Assembly: GCA_038893495.1 (NCBI GenBank)
Contig: JAWARJ010000001.1
Location: 1,415,824 to 1,479,823 of the forward strand
DNA length: 64,000 nucleotides
Direction of reading: 5' to 3'
Source of the DNA: Thermoproteus sp.
Lineage (GTDB): Archaea; Thermoproteota; Thermoprotei; Thermoproteales; Thermoproteaceae
The notes below the pieces were generated by a model that saw only the letters and a program-made list of their open reading frames with translations, ran no database searches and was not told the origin of the DNA. The translations under genes and the position numbers were made by a program. This document shows positions 52,416-60,522 of this stretch, one piece after another (positions within the stretch are counted from its first letter, which is position 1; every line of letters starts with the position of its first letter).

Positions 52416-53060
52416 TTACCGGCGCCGGAGACCCAATAGGCGTGCTTGCTTTACGGCTTCGAGGTATTCTGCATCTCTGGAGAGCTTCTTCACTGCCGTC
52501 CGGTATGACACGCCGGCCATCTTGGCGGCCTCCTTGAGGGTGAAGCCCCTCCTGACTAGATCCACGATCTTCCGCCTCTTCTCTTCGCTCCAAACAGGCG
52601 GGCGACCCACCCTCTTACCCGCGGCTTTGGCCCTGGCGAGGGCCTCCCTAGTCCTCTCGCGGATGAACTCCCTCTCCATCTCGCCGGCCCAGCCCAGCAC
52701 CGCCACCAGGAAGTCGCGGATCTTCGGGTCGACGTTGGAGAGCCAGTCCTCCCTCACCGAATAGATAGACCAGCCCCTCGCCGCGAACTCTTTGTATACC
52801 GACGCGAGCTCCCAGAGGGAGCGGGCTATCCTGTCTAGGGCATATACAACTACGCCCTGGGCCCTCCCGGCCTCCAGGTCTGCCAGCACCTGCCTCCAGC
52901 CGGGTCTCTCTGTGGGCGGGACTGATCCAGACACTCCCACGTCCTTATAGACCGCGGCGACCCTCATGCCCTTTGTGGCGGCTAGGCGGAGTATGGCGAA
53001 CTCTTGGTTTTCTGGGTTTTCGTCCTCCCTAGAGACCCTGACGTAGCCGACGATGTCCAC
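52416..53060 (-). CDS. serine recombinase (resolvase/invertase type)
   Basis: Site-specific recombinase, 214 residues. The catalytic Ser is in DIVGYVRVSRED (residue 10); the Arg-rich segment YALDRIARSLWEL and the long helix AGEMEREFIRERTREAL follow, and the C-terminal helix-turn-helix TLKEAAKMAGVSYRTAVKKL binds DNA. This order (catalytic first, HTH last) marks the small resolvase/invertase class, not IS607 TnpA. GTG at 53060 chosen: VDIVGYVRV is the usual start, and a TATA box (TTATATATT near 53080-53088) lies about 24 bases upstream. Probably resolves element multimers. Confidence 0.9.
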   Translation of the reverse strand: MDIVGYVRVSREDENPENQEFAILRLAATKGMRVAAVYKDVGVSGSVPPTERPGWRQVLADLEAGRAQGVVVYALDRIARSLWELASVYKEFAARGWSIYSVREDWLSNVDPKIRDFLVAVLGWAGEMEREFIRERTREALARAKAAGKRVGRPPVWSEEKRRKIVDLVRRGFTLKEAAKMAGVSYRTAVKKLSRDAEYLEAVKQARLLGLRRR

Positions 53061-53410
53061 GTATGTAGCGAAAAGGTGGGAATATATAACTATTGCATTG
53101 GGGGGATTAATGCCTCCGAGGCAGAAACCTCCGGAAAGAACGCACAAGTGTAGAAACGGCCGTTTTCTGCACTCGGCCGTCGGTCGGGCAGACGGTAGAG
53201 GTCCGCCCTCTTGAGGAGGGCCCTTCGCGGCTGGGCTCGTCCGGCTGACTCCGCGGCACATCTGCGAGACGTCGCTGGAGACAGCGCTGGGTGGCCGACT
53301 GGGGGCGCAGTTGTGAAATTCGACCGGGGTGCGGCTGAGGGCGTTGGGGGCCGGTTGATGACCTCGTCTCTATGCGGCAACCTTTAAAAGCCGCCTTGGC
53401 ATCGAGGCAC
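53061..53410. other. non-coding stretch between serine recombinase and cargo gene
   Basis: 350 bases. It contains the promoters of the two flanking genes: TTATATATT on the minus strand at 53080-53088 and CTTTAAAAG on the plus strand at 53380-53390. The rest has short G- and C-rich inverted patches (ACGGCCGT at 53156-53163). A resolution (res) site would be expected here, but no clear repeat pair was found. Confidence 0.4.
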
Positions 53411-54496
53411 GTGAGGGTGACGAGGAGGCAGATGTTGGCGCTACTGCCGGCGGCCGCCTTGGCTCTCGCGGCTGGCATATACGTGTTGGAAGGCGTCTTG
53501 GGCCGCACCCAGACAAGCCAAACTGGAACGCCCACAGCCACATCGTATTCACAGCCAATCCCCACAACAACAGCCTCAACACAAACAACACAGGGAAGTG
53601 GGGGATTAAATAGCAACTGTACACAACAGTGGGGAATGTGGTTCTGCTATGGAAATGTTGGCGATGCTATAAGTAAGACCGATGAATTAAAGAACCAAGT
53701 ACATCCGTACTTCTTTTCCACAAAAGACAATTCATTATTCATAAGATATATATTTAGACTTAATGGAATTGACCTAGAAGAAGTAAAAGATCAGAATGTT
53801 CTACAAAGCTTAGAAAATGTAATTGGAGGAGATTGGAAATTATATAGGGTTTATCTATATTTAGATGATGGAAATGGAAATATTTATGAATATGGAGAAG
53901 AAATGTATACAATTTCTGGAAACATCATGCCTAAGATTGATAAACAACAGAATAAAGAATATCAGCTAGAAGATATAGCGAACTTATTTAATTATTATAA
54001 AAATGTAATAGGTATCGATCCGCATATTCTTATAATTACACCACAATTTAGTATAGGGAATGGAAAAATATACGGTGGTGATGTTTTATATCTTTACTAT
54101 CCAATAAGGCCTGATATATTTGGAGATAAATATTCTGATACAAACATACCAGGTTTTCTTCAATTTATGAAGAATATATATTTCTATGCTGGAGATACTT
54201 ATGGGGAAATCCTTTTACTAACATCGAGTTTAAATATATCTAGGCAGGAATTACCTCCCATGTATAATACAGCGAAGTATCAGGAGTTACAATCAAAATT
54301 AGAACAAAGAGGTATACAGAATCCAGCCATTTTCCAAGAAGTAGCTAAAGATAACAATAATAATATAATAAAGGAAGCATATTTCTTTGTGCCTGAAGAA
54401 TTAATATTACCTGTAGACTATGCATATATGGCATTGACACTTGCATTAAAATTAATAAGTAATAGATATGCGGCATTTGCAACATTGCACGGATAA
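53411..54496 (+). CDS. exported protein with Tat-like signal, AT-rich cargo gene of unknown function
   Basis: 361 residues from GTG 53411. The N-terminus VRVTRRQMLALLPAAALALAAG has twin Arg then a hydrophobic run, a likely Tat or uncleaved anchor; next comes a Thr/Ser/Gln-rich linker (about 35-65), then a large domain of unknown fold, rich in Tyr, Asn, Ile and Gln with a few sequons. The first 110 bases are GC-rich like the host; from about 53,520 on the gene is AT-rich, so the signal and body may have different origins. GTG chosen from TATA CTTTAAAAG about 26 bases upstream. T-rich tracts just after the stop may end the transcript. No homologue recognised. Confidence 0.7.
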   Translation: MRVTRRQMLALLPAAALALAAGIYVLEGVLGRTQTSQTGTPTATSYSQPIPTTTASTQTTQGSGGLNSNCTQQWGMWFCYGNVGDAISKTDELKNQVHPYFFSTKDNSLFIRYIFRLNGIDLEEVKDQNVLQSLENVIGGDWKLYRVYLYLDDGNGNIYEYGEEMYTISGNIMPKIDKQQNKEYQLEDIANLFNYYKNVIGIDPHILIITPQFSIGNGKIYGGDVLYLYYPIRPDIFGDKYSDTNIPGFLQFMKNIYFYAGDTYGEILLLTSSLNISRQELPPMYNTAKYQELQSKLEQRGIQNPAIFQEVAKDNNNNIIKEAYFFVPEELILPVDYAYMALTLALKLISNRYAAFATLHG

Positions 54497-54801
54497 TTTT
54501 ATTTATATTTTTTCTAAGCATTTTAATTACTCTATATTCTATTGTAATAAGTAGAGCTTCTCTCTTCATTTACTGCTGAATCCTGGTGGGAATGTATGCC
54601 CGTCACGTCCCGCACAGCGACGGGCTTGATCCGGAGCGGCATCCTCACAGGAGTCGCCATTAGGCGCGCGGCCGGGGCATTTTCGAGACATTCGCGTATT
54701 CTCCCAATATTACAGTTATTAAATAGAAAAGTTATAAGCTACAAAATATAGCTGTTTTTTAAGGGAGGGGGCACAATAAAAACTCACAAAGTTGCCCTTA
54801 T
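54497..54801. other. non-coding stretch with T-rich terminator-like tract and promoter
   Basis: 305 bases. Immediately after the cargo gene, T-rich runs (54497-54516) resemble archaeal terminators. A TATA box CACAATAAAAAC near 54771-54782 lies about 25 bases before the GTG at 54802. In between is GC-rich sequence without a gene; a loose CCCGTC...GACGGG inverted repeat is at 54599-54624. Confidence 0.45.
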
Positions 54802-55164
54802 GTGTCAGAGGACGTAATAAGAGCTCCAATTCCGACAGGTGGCTTACCTGTACGTGCGGTGAAATTCGGCACTGCCGGCTACGTGATAAGTATGGACGGG
54901 AAGCATTGGGCCGCGAGGCTCGACTGCATTGAGGCCGACGTCTACATCGTCGGGCTGAACATGCCGGTCTCCATGAGGTTCTATAAGATAAACGCGCGGG
55001 TGAAAACCCGCGCCTACTTCGCCCCAGCGGGCGGCTACGGGAAAGTAATGAGTTCGCTGGCCGACCGGTATAGAGCCCTGCCGTGGGTCCTGTACAACAT
55101 CAAGCCTTCAGACAACTGCAGGAGGAGAGACAAAGGCGAGGTGTCGACAGGCGGAGGAAAATAG
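54802..55164 (+). CDS. element protein of unknown family, copy A, 120 aa
   Basis: I do not recognise this protein, but it is a diverged paralogue of the one at 60106-60522: WAARLDCIEA matches WIASLDCIEA, GGYGKVMSSLADR matches RGFGKILQYLAER, and PSDNCRRR matches PSDICRR, all in the same order. Two cysteines (LDCIEA, NCRRR) are conserved in both. The core is predicted beta-rich with a C-terminal helix and basic tail. GTG start from a TATA box about 25 bases upstream. It begins the gene run leading to the primase; the 12-base gap to the Sm-like gene suggests an operon. Confidence 0.7.
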   Translation: MSEDVIRAPIPTGGLPVRAVKFGTAGYVISMDGKHWAARLDCIEADVYIVGLNMPVSMRFYKINARVKTRAYFAPAGGYGKVMSSLADRYRALPWVLYNIKPSDNCRRRDKGEVSTGGGK

Positions 55165-55176
55165 AGGAGAGAGGCC

Positions 55177-55410
55177 ATGCAGGGAAACAAGCCAGCCCAA
55201 CAAAGTCCTCAGACTAGCCAGAAGCAGGGAAATAAAAACGTTGTGGATTGGAGGCTCGCCGAGGGCAAAAGGGTCAAGCTCCACCTGGCCAACGGCGAGG
55301 TCGTCGAGGGCGTCGTGCTCAAGAGCTACAAATACACGTACCTCGCGCTAGTCGCCGGGAGGCAGGTGATCGTCAATAAGGCGCACATCGTGAAGGTGGA
55401 GTTGCCATGA
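55177..55410 (+). CDS. Sm/Hfq-like small protein, 77 aa
   Basis: After a Gln/Ser-rich tail (residues 1-24) comes a five-stranded pattern matching the Sm fold: GKRVKLHLANGEVVEGVVLKSYK (Sm1-like: L.NG...G.V) and RQVIVNKAHIVKVEL (Sm2-like, resembling the Hfq KHAI segment). Sm/Hfq proteins form rings that bind RNA. If correct, this element carries its own RNA chaperone, which is unusual. It overlaps the next gene by 4 bases. Other small beta-barrel proteins are an alternative. Confidence 0.55.
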   Translation: MQGNKPAQQSPQTSQKQGNKNVVDWRLAEGKRVKLHLANGEVVEGVVLKSYKYTYLALVAGRQVIVNKAHIVKVELP

Positions 55411-56432
55411 GCGACTTCTTCAAAATTCTCGAGGGCCTGCGCGATAGAGTAGACGTCGCTTATCCCGACGATGTGGATAAGGTAAAGAGGGCGGTGTTGA
55501 AGGTGGCGGAGGGCCTTCAGCCTGGCGATAGGGGTGTGTTGTACGCCTTGCTGAAGGCCTTGGCGGAAGGGAGGATTAAGGACGGCCTCGCGGGGCTCAC
55601 GGCGCTACGCGATTTGGTATACAACACGGAGTTCGTCAAAGAGCTACGCGTAGAGCCCGCCCAGGTCCCCGAGTCTCTCGACCCACAGGCAAGCCGGCAG
55701 GTGCTCGACGCCCTTAAGGCGGAGTTAGAAAAAGACGCGTCGTACAAAATCCCGATCGACGTCCTGCACAAATTCATCGCCTCCGCCCGCTGTGTTAAAG
55801 ACGGCAACAAAATTGTGTACTACATCGCATTCCACACGCCGAGGGGCATAAGCGACGAGATCGCAGTGCCCTACGGCGAGTTCTTCGGCGGGAAGGGAGG
55901 CATCAGGACGCCGTCTACGCTGAAGAGGTTGCTCTTCTACTACAACATAATAGTAGAGAAGGGGGGACCCCTCGCCCTGTTGAACAAACTGAAGGAATTA
56001 CCCTGCGAGAAGAAAATCGACAAAGAGACTGCGGCATTAAAGGCGGCTCTCTTCGAGCTCATCGCGCCTAGACACCCCATGGCGCCCCACTGCGTTAAAG
56101 ACAACGAGAGGGCCCCCGTCTACTACGACGTTGCGGCGGGGGAGCTGTGGGTCTCCGAGAGGAGGGCGTCGCAGGTGTTGGCTAACTATGGCATCAAGAT
56201 GAGGACGGGGGCTCCCTGGAGGAAACTAGAGGAATTGGGCATACTGAAGGGTAGGACTAAGCGCAAGCTGGCGAACGGCGACGCCGAAAACGTCCGCGTC
56301 TTTGACGCAAAGGCGCTTGAGGAGTTCTTGGGCGTGGAGCTCGACTCCATGTGCACTACGTCGTACGTCTCGGCGCTGGCCAGGGCTGTGGAGGAGATCC
56401 TAGACGCCAAGGAGAGGGAAGATGCTCGATAA
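55407..56432 (+). CDS. unknown replication-module protein, 341 aa
   Basis: Not recognised. It has helical N- and C-terminal parts; the C-terminal segment (residues about 240-330) has the look of a winged-helix DNA-binding domain (ERRASQVLANYGIKMRTGAPWRKLEELGILKGRTKRKL). Several single cysteines, but no known catalytic motif. It overlaps the Sm-like gene by 4 bases and the helicase by 11, so it belongs with the replication operon. A plausible role is origin recognition or helicase loading; this is inference. Confidence 0.6.
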   Translation: MSDFFKILEGLRDRVDVAYPDDVDKVKRAVLKVAEGLQPGDRGVLYALLKALAEGRIKDGLAGLTALRDLVYNTEFVKELRVEPAQVPESLDPQASRQVLDALKAELEKDASYKIPIDVLHKFIASARCVKDGNKIVYYIAFHTPRGISDEIAVPYGEFFGGKGGIRTPSTLKRLLFYYNIIVEKGGPLALLNKLKELPCEKKIDKETAALKAALFELIAPRHPMAPHCVKDNERAPVYYDVAAGELWVSERRASQVLANYGIKMRTGAPWRKLEELGILKGRTKRKLANGDAENVRVFDAKALEEFLGVELDSMCTTSYVSALARAVEEILDAKEREDAR

Positions 56433-58032
56433 GGTGCGTCGGGAGGTGGCGGACGCAGTGTGGAGACAAGTCCGCAAGTGGCTTGAGGACAAGGAGGTCT
56501 ATCTGATCTTCGGCCCGCCGGGCACCGGCAAGACGGCGGCGGGCGGCAGACTGGCGTTTGAGGGGCGCGTTGAGGTCGAAGGCGTGGAGTTGCGCATAAA
56601 TTCGGTGTACCCCACGGCGGTCTACTTCAACAGATCCATGGCCGACTCGGCCGCCAGCAGATTTAAGGGGGCGATTAGGGAGAGGTACGGCCTTGCGAAG
56701 TACACAGAACACGCGATCAAGACCGTGGACGGCCTCGCCGTCTCTCTAGCCATAAGGCTGGGCTACAGGCTGTACGCTGGGCAGGGTCTCGAGCGCTGTT
56801 TCAAACTGGAGGAGAGGCTCGAGCCTGAAGTCGCCATAGAGCTGTTGAGGGCGTGCCTTACGCGTGCGGCCGGGCTCCCCTACAGCCTAGACCCCTACGA
56901 GAACCCTGAGCGGGGCAACGAGATCTTCTCCGACTTCGACTACTTCATCAACACCATACCTGTCCCGGGTAGCGACGGCGTGGACTTGTTGATATCCGCA
57001 TTGGTTGAGGAGGGCCGCCTTACTCCCAACGAGGCCTCCGTGTTACGGAAATACGTCGAGTTCCTCCTCCGTGGGGGCAGGGTGGATTTCACCTTGGCCA
57101 AGAGGCTGGCGTTTGAAGGCAATCTGAAGTACACGATCAAGCACCATAAGCTCGGAGAGGTGGAGTCCGACACTGTGTTTATCGACGAGGCGCAAGACCT
57201 CTCGCCACTGATGTGGCTCATGGTGGCGAGGGCGTTTCCAAATGCGTACAACGTGGTGATAGCGGGCGACGACGACCAGACGATATACACGTCGCTTCAC
57301 GGCGCCAAGCCGGACATACTGTTGAGGATTGCGGAGGCGTTAGAGCGTGGAGAGCTGAAAGGCCACAGGCCCGTCGTCCTCAAGCAGAGCCACAGGGTGG
57401 CGGCCCCCGTCGCCGAAGTGGCCAAGTCCGTCATCGCCAAGTTGCCGAACCGCTGGCCTAAGGACTGGCAGGGAAGAGACGTCGTGGCTTCGGTGAAGAA
57501 GATCTCGATCGGCGAGGCCTTGAGCAAAATCGTGGAGATATACGATCAGGCGGCGCACCAGCTTAGACGGAGCGAAATCCCCGAGGCCTTCGTTCTGGCG
57601 CCCACGAACCGCATCGTGCTGGACCTATACTACACCCTGCTGGCCGTGGGCGTGTTGCCGTCTTCGCTTAAACGCAGACTGCCCTATACGATCGAGCGGA
57701 TGATTAAGCACTACATAGAGACCGGCGAGACGCACGTCGAGGTGCTCAAGAAAATGGAGGTGGCTCTGAAGGAAAGGGGGCACGATCCGAAGGCCAGAAT
57801 CGAGAAGATGTTCGAAATGGCGAAAAAGGGGGCCTCGCCGGTTGTAGTCGACACGGCCTACACCGCGAAGGGGCTTGAGTGCCACACCGCATTCCTGATA
57901 AACAGCAACACCGCCGCCAGCCTCGAGGAGAGGATCAGGCTGGCCTACGTCGCGCTGACCAGGGCCAGAGAGAACGTGTACATCGTAGACGCGCCCGCGA
58001 CGCCTTGGACGCCCCTCTGGATCCCCCTATGA
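56422..58032 (+). CDS. SF1 DNA helicase (UvrD/Rep-like)
   Basis: Superfamily 1 helicase, 536 residues. Motif I FGPPGTGKT (about 30-38), motif II VFIDEAQDLS near residue 255, motif III AGDDDQTIYTSLHGA, motif IV KQSHRVAAP, motif V VDTAYTAKGLECHTAF, and motif VI RLAYVALTRARENVYI are all visible. Start at ATG 56422 overlaps the preceding gene. Small plasmid helicases of this class are paired with an AEP primase in the pTN2-type plasmids of Thermococcales; here the same pairing occurs. Confidence 0.92.
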   Translation: MLDKVRREVADAVWRQVRKWLEDKEVYLIFGPPGTGKTAAGGRLAFEGRVEVEGVELRINSVYPTAVYFNRSMADSAASRFKGAIRERYGLAKYTEHAIKTVDGLAVSLAIRLGYRLYAGQGLERCFKLEERLEPEVAIELLRACLTRAAGLPYSLDPYENPERGNEIFSDFDYFINTIPVPGSDGVDLLISALVEEGRLTPNEASVLRKYVEFLLRGGRVDFTLAKRLAFEGNLKYTIKHHKLGEVESDTVFIDEAQDLSPLMWLMVARAFPNAYNVVIAGDDDQTIYTSLHGAKPDILLRIAEALERGELKGHRPVVLKQSHRVAAPVAEVAKSVIAKLPNRWPKDWQGRDVVASVKKISIGEALSKIVEIYDQAAHQLRRSEIPEAFVLAPTNRIVLDLYYTLLAVGVLPSSLKRRLPYTIERMIKHYIETGETHVEVLKKMEVALKERGHDPKARIEKMFEMAKKGASPVVVDTAYTAKGLECHTAFLINSNTAASLEERIRLAYVALTRARENVYIVDAPATPWTPLWIPL

Positions 58033-59144
58033 AGTGGAGCGAAGTCCTCGCCGGCCCCTTCGGGAGGGACTACTGGCTTAGCTACAACAGAGGCGGCAAG
58101 CAGGAGGTCGCCGAGAGGTGGGGCGTAAAGGACCTCCCAGACGTATATGTGAGGAACCTCAGCGTCTACGGCCCCTCGCCGGAGGCCGCCAGGAGCTTGC
58201 CGCCGCCATTTAAATATAGACTGATCAAAAAAGACGGCGACCCGCTCCCGGCCTGTAGGTTCAACTACGCCGTGACTACCGACGAGTACATCCCGAAGGC
58301 GCCTTGGTGGCGCCTCGACGGCATCTACAATATCGCCTTCAGCGACCTGCTCTACGACGGCAACATCTACAGCGGGAAGGAGTGGAAGTGCACGGCCGAG
58401 GGCCTTAAGCCCGCCGTAGCGGACATAATTAGGCTCGACGTCGACCTGCCAGCTCCCAGCGAGCTCGACAACGCCGTCAAGCAGGTGCTCGCCCGCCTCG
58501 AGAAGTTGGGCCTCGACGCGGCGGTGCTGGACAGCGGGGCCAGGGGCTTCCACGTCTGGTTCGTGCCGGAGGTGCCAGTCCCGGCGAAGTTCGTCCCGGC
58601 CCTAAGGCGGGGCCTCGCGGCCAGGCTGGACTTAGAGGTCGACCCTCAGACCGTGGGGGACCCAATGCGTTGTTTCCGTATGCCGTGGACCATAAACCTC
58701 AAAAGCGGGCGTAGGGCGAAGTTCATCCACGGGGGGCCGTGGCCCAAGCCGATAGCCCTAGAGGAGATAAAGGCGCTGATACTGATAGGCATGGAGGTGA
58801 AAATGGCCGACTTGAGGCCTCCGCCTAAGGAGCCTAGGCGGATCCCCCGGTGGGTTCGGCGGCTAATAGAGCACATGTGCCAGACACGTGAGCTATGCCA
58901 CTACGGCAGGGTTGCAATAGCGAGATCCCTCCTGGCGGCCGGCTGGTCTATAGACCAAGTGGTCGAGGTGTTCAAGTGCGTCGAGGACTTCGACGAAAAG
59001 AAGACTAGATACCACGTGGAGTACGAAGCGAAGAGACTAGCCGCAGGGGAGAAACCGTGGCGTTGCGAAACCGTGATCGAGCACTGCGGCGAAAGTATGC
59101 CGCAAGACCTATGTGAAAACTTAAATAGGAAAGAAATAGTATAG
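58029..59144 (+). CDS. AEP-type primase (PriS-like) with PriL-like C-terminal domain
   Basis: Initiates replication by making primers, 371 residues. The archaeo-eukaryotic primase core is seen: catalytic Asp pair in RLDVDLP (D137, D139), DSGARGFHVWF (about 168-178) and FRMPWTINLKSGRRAKF. The C-terminal part has cysteines MCQTRELC...WRCETVIEHCG...DLCEN, which could hold an iron-sulphur cluster as in PriL. The ATG at 58029 overlaps the helicase stop by 4 bases; the open frame further upstream runs through the helicase and is not used. A single-chain PriS-PriL-like fusion is known from archaeal plasmids such as pTN2. Confidence 0.88.
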   Translation: MKWSEVLAGPFGRDYWLSYNRGGKQEVAERWGVKDLPDVYVRNLSVYGPSPEAARSLPPPFKYRLIKKDGDPLPACRFNYAVTTDEYIPKAPWWRLDGIYNIAFSDLLYDGNIYSGKEWKCTAEGLKPAVADIIRLDVDLPAPSELDNAVKQVLARLEKLGLDAAVLDSGARGFHVWFVPEVPVPAKFVPALRRGLAARLDLEVDPQTVGDPMRCFRMPWTINLKSGRRAKFIHGGPWPKPIALEEIKALILIGMEVKMADLRPPPKEPRRIPRWVRRLIEHMCQTRELCHYGRVAIARSLLAAGWSIDQVVEVFKCVEDFDEKKTRYHVEYEAKRLAAGEKPWRCETVIEHCGESMPQDLCENLNRKEIV

Positions 59145-59204
59145 ATCGTCAGAGGCGTGAAACCCCGCTTGACGTTTTCCGTGTGGGGTTTCGACAAAGG
59201 TTGG

Positions 59205-59700
59205 TTTGAGTACGGCGCGAGGTTCGGCAAAAAATGCGCCGTACTCAATGTACTCAATTCTCGGCGGATAGTTTCAGTCTACTCTGAGGATAGTTGAAAG
59301 TAAGACTCGCCGGAATAATTGAAAACAGGGTAATTGGAAGTAAAATAGTTGAAAGCCATTTGTTCTTTACATGTAGAAAGCGGAAAAGCGTTCTAGACAG
59401 ATGTAAACAATGCCGAGTTCGCTGAAACTATTTTTGGTTTTGGGTTTTACTCCAGGTGTTTGAGTACGGCATACAGCGGAATTTACGGCGCGTCTCCCGC
59501 CGTACTCAATGTACTCAAACGCTTTATGCGCGTAAAGCGGTTTTTCGGAGACACAGCCCGCCGTGCTCAAACTACTCAAACTATATGTATATCAAGGGCC
59601 TATACGCCGAGACTCTCCGCCGTGCTCAAACAGCTTTTCAATTATCCCCCCGTACTCAAACCGCTTTGCGCTCCCGCCGAGGGAGCCCCCCGTACTCACT
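59205..59700. repeat. iteron-like repeats, unit CCGCCGTACTCAA
   Basis: Forward copies: 59237 (CGCCGTACTCAA followed by TGTACTCAA), 59497 (same double form), 59557 (CCGTGCTCAA then ACTACTCAAA), 59617 (CCGTGCTCAAA), 59648 (CCCGTACTCAAA) and 59688 (CCCGTACTCACTCAAA). Inverted copies TTTGAGTACGGC at 59205 and 59459. Spacing is uneven and the copies share a core CCGT(A/G)CTCAA. Repeats of this type usually bind the plasmid replication initiator. Confidence 0.75.
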
Positions 59701-59879
59701 CAAAAACCCCCAATTTCTAAAAACGGCGTGGGGGGTCGGCGGAAATTCGGCGCAAAAACGTCAAAAATCATGAATTTTTAGCCAAACTCTCGGCGGCATA
59801 ATGTAAAGAGTAGCCCTATCCACGATAGCGCTATGTAAAGAGGACTTGTTTCGGCGGGATGTCTGCCCTACATTGGAGG

Positions 59880-59980
59880 AGAGAAGTAGAGAGGTGCGCC
59901 TTGAGGCCTTGAGGGGGTTGCCCCTCCTGTGGTGATAAGAAGGCGAGCAAGCTTCGCCCTTTAGGGCGGGGTCAGTTGCG
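59880..59980 (+). other. possible remnant of IS200/IS605-type right end
   Basis: The GC-rich hairpin CGCCCT-TT-AGGGCG at 59955-59968, preceded by AAGGCGAGCAAGCTT and followed by GGGGTCAG, resembles the hairpin near the right end of IS200/IS605 (TnpB) elements of thermophilic archaea. No tnpA or tnpB open frame is left. Weak, by eye only. Confidence 0.3.
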
Positions 59981-60105
59981 ATATTGCGATTACTATATGC
60001 CGTCGCGGGCCTTTGGGCTCGCGTTGGGAGGGCTTTCTGTTAGTTTTGGCTTTCTCCAGCGTGTCGCCGCAGGAGGACAATAAATGCCCCTAAGCTCGGC
60101 CGTAT

Positions 60106-60522
60106 GTGGCCCAAAACGACCAACTGTTGGTGCACACCATCAAGTGGCGGGAGGCATATGCCTTGGCCGTGCCGCGTTCGTCGTGGATCGCGTCGCTAGA
60201 CTGCATAGAGGCCGCACTGCGGATACCCGGCACGCAGGAGCAGGCCGTAGTGGTGCTATATAGGGCCGACTCGTCGAGGTCTTTCATATACTACCTGCCT
60301 AGACGGGGATTCGGCAAAATACTGCAGTATCTAGCCGAACGGAGCAAAATGCTCGACATGGTCTACGCGGCCCCCAGCGACATATGTAGGAGACTGGAGA
60401 GAAATAGGCGCGGCACACAGACGGCAAACCGCAGAGAGCCGACAAGTCGGCCGAACGGCCAAAAGGCGCAGTACGCGGCTAGAGGCGCGAGAGGCCTCCC
60501 ACAGACGCCCTCCCGGCGATAG
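60106..60522 (+). CDS. element protein of unknown family, copy B, 138 aa
   Basis: Diverged paralogue of the 54802-55164 protein, with the same order of conserved segments (SLDCIEA, GFGKILQYLAER, PSDICRR) and a longer, very basic, Arg/Gln/Pro tail. GTG start at 60106, with an AT-rich CAATAAATG box about 24 bases upstream. It stands alone between the probable origin and the integrase. The two copies bracket the replication module. Function unknown; a nucleic-acid-binding role would suit the basic tail, but this is inference. Confidence 0.7.
   Translation: MAQNDQLLVHTIKWREAYALAVPRSSWIASLDCIEAALRIPGTQEQAVVVLYRADSSRSFIYYLPRRGFGKILQYLAERSKMLDMVYAAPSDICRRLERNRRGTQTANRREPTSRPNGQKAQYAARGARGLPQTPSRR

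Larger units (their letters stand above)
59145..60105. other. non-coding region of about 960 bases: candidate replication origin
   Basis: No gene with normal codon use. Holds the CCGTACTCAA repeat cluster (59205-59700), a CGCTTTA/TAAAGCG inverted repeat (59520-59539), two TGTAAAGAG copies (near 59803 and 59833), and a hairpin CGCCCT-TT-AGGGCG at 59955-59968. Lies directly downstream of the primase gene, as is common for plasmid origins. Confidence 0.6.

Noticed and set aside
52355-52537. 60-aa plus frame next to attL
   Set aside because: Its second half is antisense to the serine recombinase and reads as shadow; the Lys-rich first 20 codons lack a convincing promoter.
59205-59700. CRISPR array
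   Set aside because: The repeats are short (about 12 bases), uneven in spacing, partly inverted, and lack uniform spacers; no cas genes in the window.
59456-59781. Three overlapping open frames of 70-105 aa in the iteron region
   Set aside because: They arise from translation of the CCGTACTCAA repeats in three frames; none has normal codon use.
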